Both the position numbers and the translations under genes were made by a program. The notes under the pieces were generated by a model, which made no database searches, had not been told where the DNA came from, and saw only the letters and a list, made by a program, of their open reading frames with translations. From Fontisubflavum oceani (GTDB lineage: Bacteria > Pseudomonadota > Alphaproteobacteria > Rhodobacterales > Rhodobacteraceae), in contig NZ_CP129111.1 in assembly GCF_030407165.1 (NCBI RefSeq), positions 2,356,001 through 2,420,000 on the forward strand: a stretch of 64,000 nt of DNA, read 5' to 3'. Below, in pieces: positions 25,013 through 33,343 of the stretch (positions are counted from its first letter, which is position 1; every line of letters begins with the position of its first letter).

Positions 25013-25555
25013 TTACTTGGCGGGCCCGATCATCATGACCATCTGGCGGCCTTCCATCTTGGGCATGTTTTCCACCTTGCCCAACCCCTCGACATCCTCA
25101 GCCACCCGCTCCAAAAGCTCGCGGCCGAGATTCTGGTGCGCCATTTCACGGCCCCGGAACCGCAAGGTGACCTTCACCTTGTCGCCGTTTTCCAAAAAAC
25201 GGGTGACGTTGCGCATTTTCACTTCGTAATCATGGGTGTCGGTGTTGGGGCGAAACTTCACCTCCTTCACCTCAATGATTTTCTGCTTCTTCCGCGCCTC
25301 GGATTCGCGCTTTTGCTGTTCATATTTGAACTTGCCGAAATCCATGATTTTACACACTGGCGGATCGGCATTGGGCGAGATCTCAACCAGGTCCAAACCG
25401 GCTTGGTCGGCCAGTTCCATGGCGCGCGCGGGCGATACAACGCCGACATTTTCACCTTCGGCGCCAATAAGGCGTATTTCAGTGGCCCGAATGCGGTCAT
25501 TGACGCGGGGGCCGGTTTCGCGCGTGGGCGGCGCGTTATGGGGTCTGCGGGCTAT
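25013..25555 (-). CDS. infC: Translation initiation factor IF-3, probable AUA start
   Basis: IF-3 proofreads initiator tRNA on the 30S subunit. The 180-residue protein has the family N-domain (RVNDRIRATEIRLIGAEGENVG) and C-domain (HDYEVKMRNVTRFLENGDKVKV, MAHQNLGRELL). There is no ATG near its start. The frame continues upstream to a TTG at 25582 with no ribosome-binding site, while the ATA at 25553-25555 has AGAAGGA nine bases before it and begins the usual alphaproteobacterial IARRPHNAP sequence. I take ATA as the start. E. coli infC starts at AUU, a rare codon used in autoregulation; the same logic would apply here. Confidence 0.93.
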   Translation of the reverse strand: MARRPHNAPPTRETGPRVNDRIRATEIRLIGAEGENVGVVSPARAMELADQAGLDLVEISPNADPPVCKIMDFGKFKYEQQKRESEARKKQKIIEVKEVKFRPNTDTHDYEVKMRNVTRFLENGDKVKVTLRFRGREMAHQNLGRELLERVAEDVEGLGKVENMPKMEGRQMVMMIGPAK

Positions 25556-25741
25556 TGGATTTTTCCTTCTGTAGCCAATCAAATCAGGCCCCGAACCTAA
25601 CTGTCGATTGGCCTGCGTTCAAGACGAAACCCAAGCGAGCGCTTGCCGAGGGGAGCGAGGGCCGCGGTTTCCCATTGTGCGGGCTTTGGACTGCGCCTAT
25701 GTGCGGACTCGTATCCGTTTGAACATCTTTGGGGGACTAAA

Positions 25742-26404
25742 ATGAACCGAATTATTATCATTGTTGTTGTGCTTCTTGCCGTGGCCGTAGGGGGGTATTT
25801 CCTGACCCAAGTTGGCGATGAAGCTCCGATGGCCGATGCGGTTGAAGACGCTGTTGAAACAGTAACCGACGAGGCCGAGGCCGCCGCTGCGGAAGCAGAA
25901 GCCGCCGCCGCCGAAGCTGCTGCCGCCGCTGAAGCGGAAGCCGCCGCTGCTGCAGAGGCCGCCGCTGCTGCCGAAGCCGAAGCTGCCGCCGCCGCAGAGG
26001 CCGCTGCTGCGGAAGCGGAAGCCGCAGCTGCAGAGGCTGCCGCCGCCGCCGAAGAAGCTGCTGCCGAGGCCGCCGCCGCTGCGGAAGCCGAAGCGGCCGC
26101 CGCCGCCGAAGCCGCAGCTGCGGAAGCAGAGGCCGCCGCAGAGGCCGCTGCCGCAGAAGTTGAAGCAGCGACTGAGACCGCGACGGAGGCCGTCACCGAT
26201 GCGGTTGAGGCCGCCACCCCCGACTTGGCCTCGATCCTGACGGTGGATGGGTTTGATGCCGATGCCGCCCTGGCCGCGGTTGATGGTTCCGACCTGAACC
26301 CGGTGATGAAAACCACGCTCAGCACTGCCATCGAAGGCGCGCGTGACAACCCAGAGCTGGTCGAGGGCGTTGTGACTCAGGTCCGCGAGGCGCTTGGTCT
26401 CTAA
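25742..26404 (+). CDS. Membrane-anchored Ala/Glu-repeat protein
   Basis: This 220-residue protein starts at the ATG at 25742 (GGGGGACT upstream). Residues 3-22 (RIIIIVVVLLAVAVGGYFLT) are a membrane anchor. About residues 42-150 are built almost only of Ala and Glu in short EAAAA/EAEAAAA units, predicted to form one long helix. The C-terminal 70 residues form a normal domain (LASILTVDGFDADAALAAVDGSDLNP ... VVTQVREALGL). It resembles TolA-like or envelope-spacer proteins; function unknown. The domain end may be the working part. Confidence 0.75.
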   Translation: MNRIIIIVVVLLAVAVGGYFLTQVGDEAPMADAVEDAVETVTDEAEAAAAEAEAAAAEAAAAAEAEAAAAAEAAAAAEAEAAAAAEAAAAEAEAAAAEAAAAAEEAAAEAAAAAEAEAAAAAEAAAAEAEAAAEAAAAEVEAATETATEAVTDAVEAATPDLASILTVDGFDADAALAAVDGSDLNPVMKTTLSTAIEGARDNPELVEGVVTQVREALGL

Positions 26405-26428
26405 GCCAAACCCTGTTCGACAATGTAG

Positions 26429-26458
26429 AAACCCGCGCCACATCAGCGCGGGTTTTTT
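26429..26458 (+). terminator. Intrinsic terminator after the Ala/Glu-repeat gene
   Basis: AACCCGCGC-CACATCA-GCGCGGGTT followed by TTTT; nine perfect pairs, 25 bases after the stop. Confidence 0.85.
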
Positions 26459-26518
26459 CTTGGCTGAACCTGTCTTGCGCTGGCTTGGGGCCGCAGCTGA
26501 TCGACCGAAAGACCTGCT

Positions 26519-26974
26519 CTACGTCTCAGAGGCGCGGTTTTCGTCAATGATCTGAATGAGTTCCACCGAGTAGTATTGGCGTTGTTTCTGAAACTCGTAG
26601 GAGTTGAGGAACACCATATGGCGGGCCAATTCACCGCGAGCCACCTCGCGCCATTCGGTTGAGTGCGTGTTGGCGAGGACCGCGTCGAGCGAATAAAGCA
26701 TATGCGCGACGAACAGCTCGTATTCGACCATGCGGCCCGCCTCGGCCAGTTTCTCATGATCCGGCGAAAGAAGGTCCGGCCGTTCGAGCGCCTCCTTGAG
26801 ATAATCTCGAAAGAGGCTTTTCGCCATGTTTTCGCTTTGAACCGAGCGGTACGAGCGGACTTGGACGATGGCAATGACAACACCAATCACCGCGACGAGG
26901 GCAGCAATTGCGGTGCCAAACCCGCTGATGATGGTCGCGAGATCGATCAGGGACATGTCCTGGATGCTGTTCAT
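26519..26974 (-). CDS. Single-span membrane protein of unknown function
   Basis: This 151-residue protein has a membrane segment at about residues 13-40 (LATIISGFGTAIAALVAVIGVVIAIVQV) and a cytoplasmic helical part (MAKSLFRDYLKEALERPDLL ... RHMVFLNSYEFQKQRQYYSVEL). GGGAGGCGG precedes the ATG. I recognise it only as a type of uncharacterised bacterial protein. It lies between the Ala/Glu-repeat gene and fpr, with no clear operon partner. Confidence 0.65.
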   Translation of the reverse strand: MNSIQDMSLIDLATIISGFGTAIAALVAVIGVVIAIVQVRSYRSVQSENMAKSLFRDYLKEALERPDLLSPDHEKLAEAGRMVEYELFVAHMLYSLDAVLANTHSTEWREVARGELARHMVFLNSYEFQKQRQYYSVELIQIIDENRASET

Positions 26975-27130
26975 ATCCGCCTCCCAAACCTGTGCTCAAG
27001 GCACCAAGCCAGCGTCTCGCGACCTGACCATCCGTTATGCGGTCAGGGAAGATAGCCCGCGAGAATCGACGCTGTTCGGCCAAGCGGCCATCGCCCCGAT
27101 ACCGTGTAGATTGACCGCGCGGCGCGGGGC

Positions 27131-27985
27131 TTAGTCCAGAAACGCCTTTTCAACGACGTATTGCATCGGCTTCGAATTGGCGCCTTCCTCCAACCCGTAT
27201 TCCTCCAGCATCTCTTTCAGCTCGAGATTGAATGCGAGATTGCCGCAAATCATCGCCCGGTCATTTTCGGGGCAAAGCGGGGCCACGCCCAGATCGGCAA
27301 ATACCTCGCCGGACCGCATCAAATCGGTGATCCGGCCCATTTTCGGGCTCTCTTCACGGGTCGTGGTCGGGTAATAGCGCAGCTTCTCGTGGAAGCCTTC
27401 GCCCATCAGCTCGGCCAGCATCTCGTCATTCCGGATCGTATCGATCACCTCTGCGCCGTACGCCAGCTCGCCAACCTCGCGGCAGGTATGGGTGAGGATG
27501 ATCTCGTCATAATCCTCATAGGTCTGCGGGTCGCGCAGGAGGCTTGCGAAGGGGGCAAACCCGGTGCCGGTGGCGAAAAACCAGATGCGTTTGCCGGGCA
27601 GAAGCGCGTCATGCACCAGCGTGCCCACGGGTTTGGGGCGCAGGATGATCTCATCACCGGGTTGGATATGCTGCAAGCGGCTGGTCAGCGGGCCATCTTG
27701 GACCTTGATCGAATAGAACTCCAGCTCATCATCCCAGGAGGGTGAGGCGATGGAATAGGCGCGCAGGAGCGGTTTTTGCTTCCCGGTCTTCGGATCCGGG
27801 TCGCCCATCAGCCCGATCATCACAAATTCGCCCGAGCGGAACCGCAAACTGGCAGGCCGCGTCACGCGGAAGGAAAACAACCGATCCGTCCAGTGTTTGA
27901 CATGTGTCACGATCTGGGCGTCGGGCAGGGTGGGAACGGGCTTTGCGGCGGTTTGTGTCACGGGGGTTTGCTCGGTCATACTCAT
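27131..27985 (-). CDS. fpr: Ferredoxin-NADP reductase
   Basis: This 284-residue flavoprotein transfers electrons between NADPH and ferredoxin/flavodoxin. The FAD-binding motif RAYSIAS (in LLRAYSIASP) and NADP-binding IWFFATGTGFAPFASLLRD are present, and the C-terminus YVVEKAFLD ends in the usual FPR fashion. It is the last gene of the sulfate-assimilation run (61 bases after the DUF934 stop) and probably supplies reduced ferredoxin for sulfite reductase. Confidence 0.93.
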   Translation of the reverse strand: MSMTEQTPVTQTAAKPVPTLPDAQIVTHVKHWTDRLFSFRVTRPASLRFRSGEFVMIGLMGDPDPKTGKQKPLLRAYSIASPSWDDELEFYSIKVQDGPLTSRLQHIQPGDEIILRPKPVGTLVHDALLPGKRIWFFATGTGFAPFASLLRDPQTYEDYDEIILTHTCREVGELAYGAEVIDTIRNDEMLAELMGEGFHEKLRYYPTTTREESPKMGRITDLMRSGEVFADLGVAPLCPENDRAMICGNLAFNLELKEMLEEYGLEEGANSKPMQYVVEKAFLD

Positions 27986-28046
27986 ATCACGGCTTTAGCA
28001 GCCGCCCTTTGTCTTAGGCATTGATCTGGATCAGGGAAAGGGGCGA

Positions 28047-28463
28047 TCAGCCGCGCAGGCGCGCCTGGTAGTGATGCGCCTGCCAATTGGCGCGGGCCTG
28101 CCATTGGGCTTCCGGCTGGCGCGCGGCCAGCTCGGCGCTGATTTCCACTTCGTCGAATCCGGCCCGCCGCGCCATGGCGTATTGATCGGCCAGAACATGG
28201 CCCGCCGCACGGAGGCGGCCGGTGTAGCCAAGCGTGCGGAGTTGCCGGGCAAGGGTAAATCCCCGACCATCGGCAAAGCTGGGGAAGGCGATGCGGATCA
28301 TCACGATCTGGTCGAGGGTGTCGGCCAGAGGCTGGATATCATCATCGGACGCGATATCCACACCGCCGCAATTGGCGGCGAGCCCGTCGGCCAAAGCGGC
28401 AAATCCGCCGGTCCAATCGTCCGTTTCAAAACCTGTGTCACGCACCAAAACCGGATCGGTCAT
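28047..28463 (-). CDS. DUF934 protein linked to sulfite reduction
   Basis: This 138-residue protein starts at the ATG at 28463 with GAGG before it. It has DIQPLADTLDQIVMIRIAFPSFADGRGFTLARQLR and LRAAGHVLADQYAMARRAGFDEVEI, the DUF934 core. Such genes accompany cysH and cysI in many alphaproteobacteria and are noted as probable oxidoreductase partners in sulfite reduction; the exact role is not established. It lies 43 bases after the cysH stop. Confidence 0.9.
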   Translation of the reverse strand: MTDPVLVRDTGFETDDWTGGFAALADGLAANCGGVDIASDDDIQPLADTLDQIVMIRIAFPSFADGRGFTLARQLRTLGYTGRLRAAGHVLADQYAMARRAGFDEVEISAELAARQPEAQWQARANWQAHHYQARLRG

Positions 28464-28506
28464 TTCGTGCCTCTTTTCGTTGTCCAAACTGTCTTTATCG
28501 GCGCCA

Positions 28507-29247
28507 TCACGACGCCTGTTTTAGCGGGCCGCGCACCATGCGCCCGTCGACGAAATGAATGCCGCACTCGTCTTTGTCCTGGCCCTGCCAGCGCCCGGCG
28601 CGTGGGTCTTCGCCGGCGGCCACCGGCTTGGTGCAAGGCGCACAACCGATCGACGGATAGCCCTTGGCAACCAACGGATGCCGCGGCAGGCGGTTGTTGA
28701 TCATATAATCCTGGACGTCCTCAGGTGACCAATGGGCCAATGGGTTGATCTTGATGCGTAAACCACCCTCTTCTTCGAAGAACTGCAAGGCGGCGCGCTG
28801 TCCACCTTGGAACCGTTTCCGGCCGGTGATCCAGGCGTCAAACGGGGCCAGCGCGTGGTTCAGCGGCACGGTTTTGCGCAAAGTGCAGCAGGCGTCAGGG
28901 TCGGTCTGGTGCAAATCGCCATCGGGGTCATGCGCCGCCAGGCTGGTTTGGCTGGCGCGGATGATCCGCAGGTCTTCCAGGCCGAGATGGGCCGCGAGCT
29001 CTTGCTGGTAAGCGAGTGTTTCCGGAAACAGCATTTCGGTGTCGATGAACAGAACCGGTGTCGCGCGGTCGATCTCCGCGAGCATATGCAGCAGCACCAC
29101 CGATTCCGCCCCAAAAGAACTGACCAAAGCGATCCGGCCCGTATCTGGGTCACTCAACGCATGGCGCAACACAGCGGTCGCCGAATGGTGGCGATAGCGC
29201 GTGTTGAGCAACGCGGCGCGTGTGGAGACAGGGGCGTCAAGCGGCAT
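28507..29247 (-). CDS. cysH: Phosphoadenylyl/adenylyl-sulfate reductase
   Basis: This 246-residue enzyme reduces APS or PAPS to sulfite. It starts at the ATG at 29247. The PAPS-reductase fold shows FGAESVVLLHML and the loop FIDTEMLFPETLAY. Two cysteine pairs (DACCTLRK near residue 126 and GCAPCTKPV near residue 215) are those of [4Fe-4S] enzymes, which use APS rather than PAPS. The start overlaps the cysI end by 11 bases, so they are coupled. Confidence 0.95.
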   Translation of the reverse strand: MPLDAPVSTRAALLNTRYRHHSATAVLRHALSDPDTGRIALVSSFGAESVVLLHMLAEIDRATPVLFIDTEMLFPETLAYQQELAAHLGLEDLRIIRASQTSLAAHDPDGDLHQTDPDACCTLRKTVPLNHALAPFDAWITGRKRFQGGQRAALQFFEEEGGLRIKINPLAHWSPEDVQDYMINNRLPRHPLVAKGYPSIGCAPCTKPVAAGEDPRAGRWQGQDKDECGIHFVDGRMVRGPLKQAS

Positions 29248-30904
29248 CGGCCTTGGCCTCCGCCGGGTAAAGCGCAGCTTTGAACGGCGCGAGGCCGAGG
29301 CGGCGATAGCTTTGCAGGAAGGTCTCGTCTGGGCTCTCGCGCAGGTCGAGATAGGCATAGACCAAGCGTTCAATGGCCGGAATGATCTCGTCCGCACCAA
29401 AGCCGGGGCCAGCCCGTTCGCCAATGCTGGCATCTTCCGTGCCGTCACCACCAAGGGTGATCTGGTAGTTCTCCACTCCGGCCCGGTCGAGGCCGAGGAT
29501 GCCGATATGACCGACATGGTGGTGCCCGCAGGCATTGATGCAGCCGGAGATTTTGATCTTTAGCGGGCCCACATCATGTTCAAGCTCCAGCTCATCGAAC
29601 CGGGTGGCGATCTCTTGCGCGATCGGGATCGAGCGGGCCGTGGCCAGGGCGCAGTAATCCATGCCGGGGCAGGCGATGATGTCGGAGATCAACCCGATAT
29701 TGGCGGTGGCGAGGCCCGCGTCGCGCAGCGCCGCATAGATCGCGGGTAAATGACGATGCGGCACATGCGGCAGGATTACGTTCTGCTCATGAGAAATACG
29801 CAGCTCGTCATGGGCATAGGTTTCGGCCAAATCGGCCATCACACGCATCTGATCAGCGGTTGCGTCACCCGGGGTCGCACCATGAGATTTCAGCGAGATC
29901 GAGACAATCGCGTAGCCATCCCGCTTATGGGTATCCACATTTGTATCCACAAAGGCGCGAAACGCGGGATTTGTTGCATATGTGCTATCATAGTCGCCAG
30001 TACCGGCAGATCCGAAGGGTGGTGGCGCAAAGTGAGATGTGATTTCCAATAACATCTCTTGATCAACCCCGGCAAAGGCGGGCTTGCGGGCGGCAAATTC
30101 ATCCCCAACCATGCGACGGATCTCGTCCAGGCCGGTTTCATGCACCGTGATCTTGATCCGGGCTTTGTATTTGTTGTCGCGACGGCCAAGCAGATTATAG
30201 ACCGCGACGATGCTTTCTAGATAGGGCAGCAGGTCGTCGCCCGGCACGAAATCCGCCAAAACCTTACCGATCATCGGCGTTCGACCTAGCCCGCCGCCAA
30301 CGAGGATCTGATAGCCAATTTCGCCATGCCGCTCGACGATGCGAATGCCGATATCATGAGCGGCGGTCACCGCGCGGTCATTCGGGCTACCGGTGACGGC
30401 GACCTTGAATTTGCGGGGCAGGAACTGGAACTCGGGATGGTCGGTCGACCATTGCCGGATTAACTCGGCCACTGGCCGCGGGTCGGCAATCTCATCGGCG
30501 GCAGCACCAGAGAAATGATCTGCCGTGACGTTGCGGATCGTGTTGCCAGAGGTCTGGATCGCATGCATGCCGACATCGGCCAGCGCGTCCAACATATCTG
30601 GCACGTCCTGCAGTTTCGGCCAGTTGTATTGGATATTTTGCCGCGTCGTGAAATGGCCATAGCCTTTGTCCCACCGCTCGGCGATCATCGCCAGCTGCCG
30701 CATCTGCCTGGAGTTCAGCGTGCCATAGGGGATCGCCACGCGCAGCATATAGGCATGCAACTGTAGATAGAGCCCGTTCATCAAACGGAGCGGCTTGAAC
30801 TCGTCTTCGGTCAGGGAGCCATCGATGCGCCGCTCGACCTGAGACCGGAATTGCGCGTTGCGCTCCTGAAGAAAGGCGGTGTCGAACTCGTTGTAGCTGT
30901 ACAT
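29237..30904 (-). CDS. cysI: Nitrite/sulfite reductase (hemoprotein)
   Basis: This 555-residue siroheme-[4Fe-4S] reductase makes sulfide from sulfite, with electrons from ferredoxin. The N-terminal ferredoxin-like half has LMNGLYLQLHAYMLRVAIPYGTL and RQNIQYNW; the cluster motif (CPGMDYCALATARS and CINACGHHHVGHIGI) is in the C-terminal half. Ferredoxin-dependence fits the fpr gene downstream. The 5' spacer holds an inverted repeat at 30965-31017. Neighbours cysH, DUF2849 and cysG show sulfite rather than nitrite as substrate. Confidence 0.93.
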   Translation of the reverse strand: MYSYNEFDTAFLQERNAQFRSQVERRIDGSLTEDEFKPLRLMNGLYLQLHAYMLRVAIPYGTLNSRQMRQLAMIAERWDKGYGHFTTRQNIQYNWPKLQDVPDMLDALADVGMHAIQTSGNTIRNVTADHFSGAAADEIADPRPVAELIRQWSTDHPEFQFLPRKFKVAVTGSPNDRAVTAAHDIGIRIVERHGEIGYQILVGGGLGRTPMIGKVLADFVPGDDLLPYLESIVAVYNLLGRRDNKYKARIKITVHETGLDEIRRMVGDEFAARKPAFAGVDQEMLLEITSHFAPPPFGSAGTGDYDSTYATNPAFRAFVDTNVDTHKRDGYAIVSISLKSHGATPGDATADQMRVMADLAETYAHDELRISHEQNVILPHVPHRHLPAIYAALRDAGLATANIGLISDIIACPGMDYCALATARSIPIAQEIATRFDELELEHDVGPLKIKISGCINACGHHHVGHIGILGLDRAGVENYQITLGGDGTEDASIGERAGPGFGADEIIPAIERLVYAYLDLRESPDETFLQSYRRLGLAPFKAALYPAEAKADAA

Positions 30905-30964
30905 CTGGATCGCTCCGGTTGCGTTATTTTGAGCATGTCATGCGGCTGTGTGGGCCGGGTGGGT

Positions 30965-31017
30965 CTATCGGAATAGCGGGCAAGGCTTCGGCATAGGGTC
31001 GCTATTCGTTTGGATAG
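30965..31017. promoter_or_regulatory. Inverted repeat upstream of cysI
   Basis: CTATCGGAATAGCG (30965-30978) is repeated inverted as CGCTATTC...GGATAG (31000-31017, five-base insertion in one arm). The inner arms GAATAGCG/CGCTATTC match perfectly. It lies about 60-110 bases before the cysI ATG, in the DUF2849-cysI spacer, and is a candidate binding site for the divergent Lrp-type regulator or a stable RNA hairpin. Confidence 0.45.
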
Positions 31018-31021
31018 GGTG

Positions 31022-31321
31022 TCAGGCGCCCGCCTGCTTTCCATGCTGGTAATTGGACGGGCCGCGGCTGCGAAAAGCTTCGCGGAAATGGGTCGGCTCT
31101 GGCCCTTGTGGACCGGCTTTGACATCGGCCAGATAAGGGCCAACCACACGGTCCGGCTGCATCTCTGCATCCAGCAGGCGGAGCTGCGCATGGGCCTCGT
31201 CTTCGATCAACTCGGCCTCGGTGAGCGTTCGGGTCCAGCGGTCATCTTCGGTCAGATAGACCACATCGCCTTCGAGAAGGGCGTTGGCGGTGACGACTTT
31301 CGGCGTAAAGGGGCGGGGCAT
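31022..31321 (-). CDS. DUF2849 protein of the sulfate assimilation operon
   Basis: This 99-residue protein from the ATG at 31321 overlaps the cysG stop by one base. It contains FTPKVVTANALLEGDVVYLTEDDRWTR, typical of DUF2849, a family seen between cysG and cysI in alphaproteobacteria. No reaction is known; it is likely a small accessory factor. Confidence 0.88.
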   Translation of the reverse strand: MPRPFTPKVVTANALLEGDVVYLTEDDRWTRTLTEAELIEDEAHAQLRLLDAEMQPDRVVGPYLADVKAGPQGPEPTHFREAFRSRGPSNYQHGKQAGA

Positions 31322-32715
31322 CAGGCTTGATCCTTTTGCAGTTGCGGGAGGGCCAGCGCCGCATCGCGGGGCGCCAGGCCATAGAGCAGAATGGCGGGGC
31401 CGGACATGTTGGCGGCGTCGATATCGGCAGGCAGGCGCGCCAGCGTGGTCGCGAGCGTTTGGCCATCGGCGCGCGAGGCATTTTCGACCATGGTCACGGG
31501 CGTGTTGGGCGCGGCACCATGCATCAAAAGCCGCCCTTGCAGGAAGCGGGCGCCTTTCTTGGCCATATAGATCGCGGCGACTTCGCCGGGGCGGGCGAGG
31601 CCACGCCAATCATGTTCGGCAAAGCCCTTCACATCATGACCGGTCAGAAACCGGAGCGCTGAGTTCCGGTCGCGTTTGGTGAGGCTTTGGCCGATGCCGG
31701 CGGCGGCGGCGGACGCGGCGGTGATCCCCGGAATGATCGACCAGGCGACACCGGCTGCGTCCAGCGCATCGACTTCCTCGTCCAAGCGGCCATAAACCGT
31801 GGGGTCGCCAGATTTCAGGCGGACCACATAGGCCCCTTGAGCGGCATGCTCGACAATCAAACGGCAGATCTCGTCTTGCGACATCGACGGGCCGAACCCC
31901 TCCTTGCCGGCATTGATCATCAGGGCTTCGCGGCGGGCCAGTTCAAGGATTTCGGGTGCGACGAGGCGGTCGTAGATCACCACATCGGCCTCATCGAGGG
32001 CGCGGCGGGCCTTCAACGTGAGCAGTTCCGGATCGCCGGGGCCTGCGCCGACCAAGGCGACACGGCCTGGTTGGCTGTCACGCGAGAGATGGTCGGAGAG
32101 GAGGGCGTCCAACCGGGTTTGAATACCGGCCTCGCCCTCTTGCGAGAGCGCTTCCGGCCCGGTCTTGAAGTAGTAGTCGGACCAGAAATCGCGCCGCGGG
32201 CGCCCCATCGGAAGAGCCTCGACCGCCTTGCGGAAGGTTTTCCCGATCCGGGCCAGGAGACCCAACTGCACAGGCAAGCGCGCTTCGAGGTCGGACTTGA
32301 TCGCGCGCGCCAGAACAGGGGCCGCGCCTTCGGTGCCAATCGCCACGGTTACGGGGTCACGGTCAACGATGGCAGGCGTGATGAATTGGCTTTGGCCGAG
32401 ATTGTCGACCCAGTTGGTCAGCGCGCCATCCGCTTGCGCAAGGCGGGTCACGCGGGCGTCTTCGGCATCGTCCTCATTGGCGGCGTAAAAGAGCGCGGCG
32501 CAGAGGGCGTCGCCTGCAGCCAAGGCGCGTCTGGCAAGGGTCAGTTTGCCTTGGGCCGCCCAATCCACGATCTCTTGCGCCGGGTCTGCGGCGAAGACCG
32601 TCAGATGTGCTTCGGTCTTGAGCAACAGGCGCAGTTTGGCCAGCGCGGCCTCCCCTCCGCCGGAGACGACGATGCGGCGGCCAGCAACGGCGAGGAAGAT
32701 CGGAAAATGCTGCAT
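31321..32715 (-). CDS. cysG: Siroheme synthase CysG (multi-domain)
   Basis: The 464-residue protein joins a precorrin-2 dehydrogenase/ferrochelatase half (NAD-binding RRIVVSGGGEAALAKLRLLL, residues 12-31; the DNLGQSQFITPAIVDRDPV signature) with a SAM-dependent uroporphyrinogen III methyltransferase half (VALVGAGPGDPELLTLKA near residue 220, VVRLKSGDPTVYGR, MVENASRADGQTLAT). It supplies siroheme for the cysI product. It heads the operon, divergent from the Lrp gene. Confidence 0.95.
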   Translation of the reverse strand: MQHFPIFLAVAGRRIVVSGGGEAALAKLRLLLKTEAHLTVFAADPAQEIVDWAAQGKLTLARRALAAGDALCAALFYAANEDDAEDARVTRLAQADGALTNWVDNLGQSQFITPAIVDRDPVTVAIGTEGAAPVLARAIKSDLEARLPVQLGLLARIGKTFRKAVEALPMGRPRRDFWSDYYFKTGPEALSQEGEAGIQTRLDALLSDHLSRDSQPGRVALVGAGPGDPELLTLKARRALDEADVVIYDRLVAPEILELARREALMINAGKEGFGPSMSQDEICRLIVEHAAQGAYVVRLKSGDPTVYGRLDEEVDALDAAGVAWSIIPGITAASAAAAGIGQSLTKRDRNSALRFLTGHDVKGFAEHDWRGLARPGEVAAIYMAKKGARFLQGRLLMHGAAPNTPVTMVENASRADGQTLATTLARLPADIDAANMSGPAILLYGLAPRDAALALPQLQKDQA

Positions 32716-32814
32716 CTGAACGGGACCTGTTGGCTGCGATTACCCGTCATAGATAGAATAATTTCCCAAGATTTGGCAGATCACGCTTGCAGATAGGAAC
32801 GCATGTTCTGTACA

Positions 32815-32828
32815 TCGCTAAAAAGCGA
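32815..32828. promoter_or_regulatory. Dyad TCGCTAAAAAGCGA before the Lrp-type gene
   Basis: A perfect five-pair inverted repeat around AAAA stands 33 bases before the Lrp start and about 100 from cysG. It shares TCGCTA with the repeat upstream of cysI. A role as the regulator's own operator is possible but unproven. Confidence 0.35.
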
Positions 32829-32860
32829 ATGCCGTGTTTGGACAAAGAAAGGGCGCGCGA

Positions 32861-33343
32861 ATGTCTGTTCAGGTCGATGAGATGGACCGGAAAATCCTAC
32901 GGGCCTTGCAAGAGGATGCGAGCCGGTCGCTGGACGATATTGCCAAGGAAGTCGGCTCGTCCAAGACCCCGGTTTGGACCCGGATTCGCAAGCTGAAAGA
33001 GGCCGGGATCATCGGGCGGCAAACGGTGATTTTGGATGCCGAAGCGCTTGGGCTCGAGGCGTGTTTTTTCGTGCTGATCCGCACATCGGAACATGAGGCG
33101 GAATGGCAGCAGGCCTTCCTTGCCGCGCTGCAGGCCCGGCCCGAGGTGATGGAGGCGCATCGGTTGGCCGGGGAGATCGACTACATCCTGAAAGTGCGGG
33201 TGCCGAATGCGCGGGCCTATGACGCGTTTTATCAGGCGCTGATCTCGGAAGTGCGGATTTACAATGTGACCGCGCTTCTGAGTATGGAAGAGATCAAGTC
33301 AACGCCACTTCTGCCGCTTGGACCAACTCCGTCGAAATCTTAG
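32861..33343 (+). CDS. Lrp/AsnC-family regulator divergent from cysG
   Basis: This 160-residue regulator starts at 32861 (AAAGAAAGGG upstream). The N-terminal helix-turn-helix (LDDIAKEVGSSKTPVWTRIRKLKEAGII) and the C-terminal effector domain (MEAHRLAGEIDYILKVRVPNARAYDAF) are complete. Divergence from cysG in other Rhodobacteraceae suggests it controls sulfate assimilation; this is inference. Its 3' end overlaps the convergent hydrolase-OsmC gene by 50 bases. Confidence 0.9.
   Translation: MSVQVDEMDRKILRALQEDASRSLDDIAKEVGSSKTPVWTRIRKLKEAGIIGRQTVILDAEALGLEACFFVLIRTSEHEAEWQQAFLAALQARPEVMEAHRLAGEIDYILKVRVPNARAYDAFYQALISEVRIYNVTALLSMEEIKSTPLLPLGPTPSKS

Noticed and set aside
25580..25582. TTG as infC start
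   Set aside because: No ribosome-binding site before it, and it adds residues not seen in the family; the ATA at 25553-25555 has both.
29237..30904. Nitrite reductase
   Set aside because: All neighbours belong to sulfate assimilation; ferredoxin-type sulfite reductase fits better.
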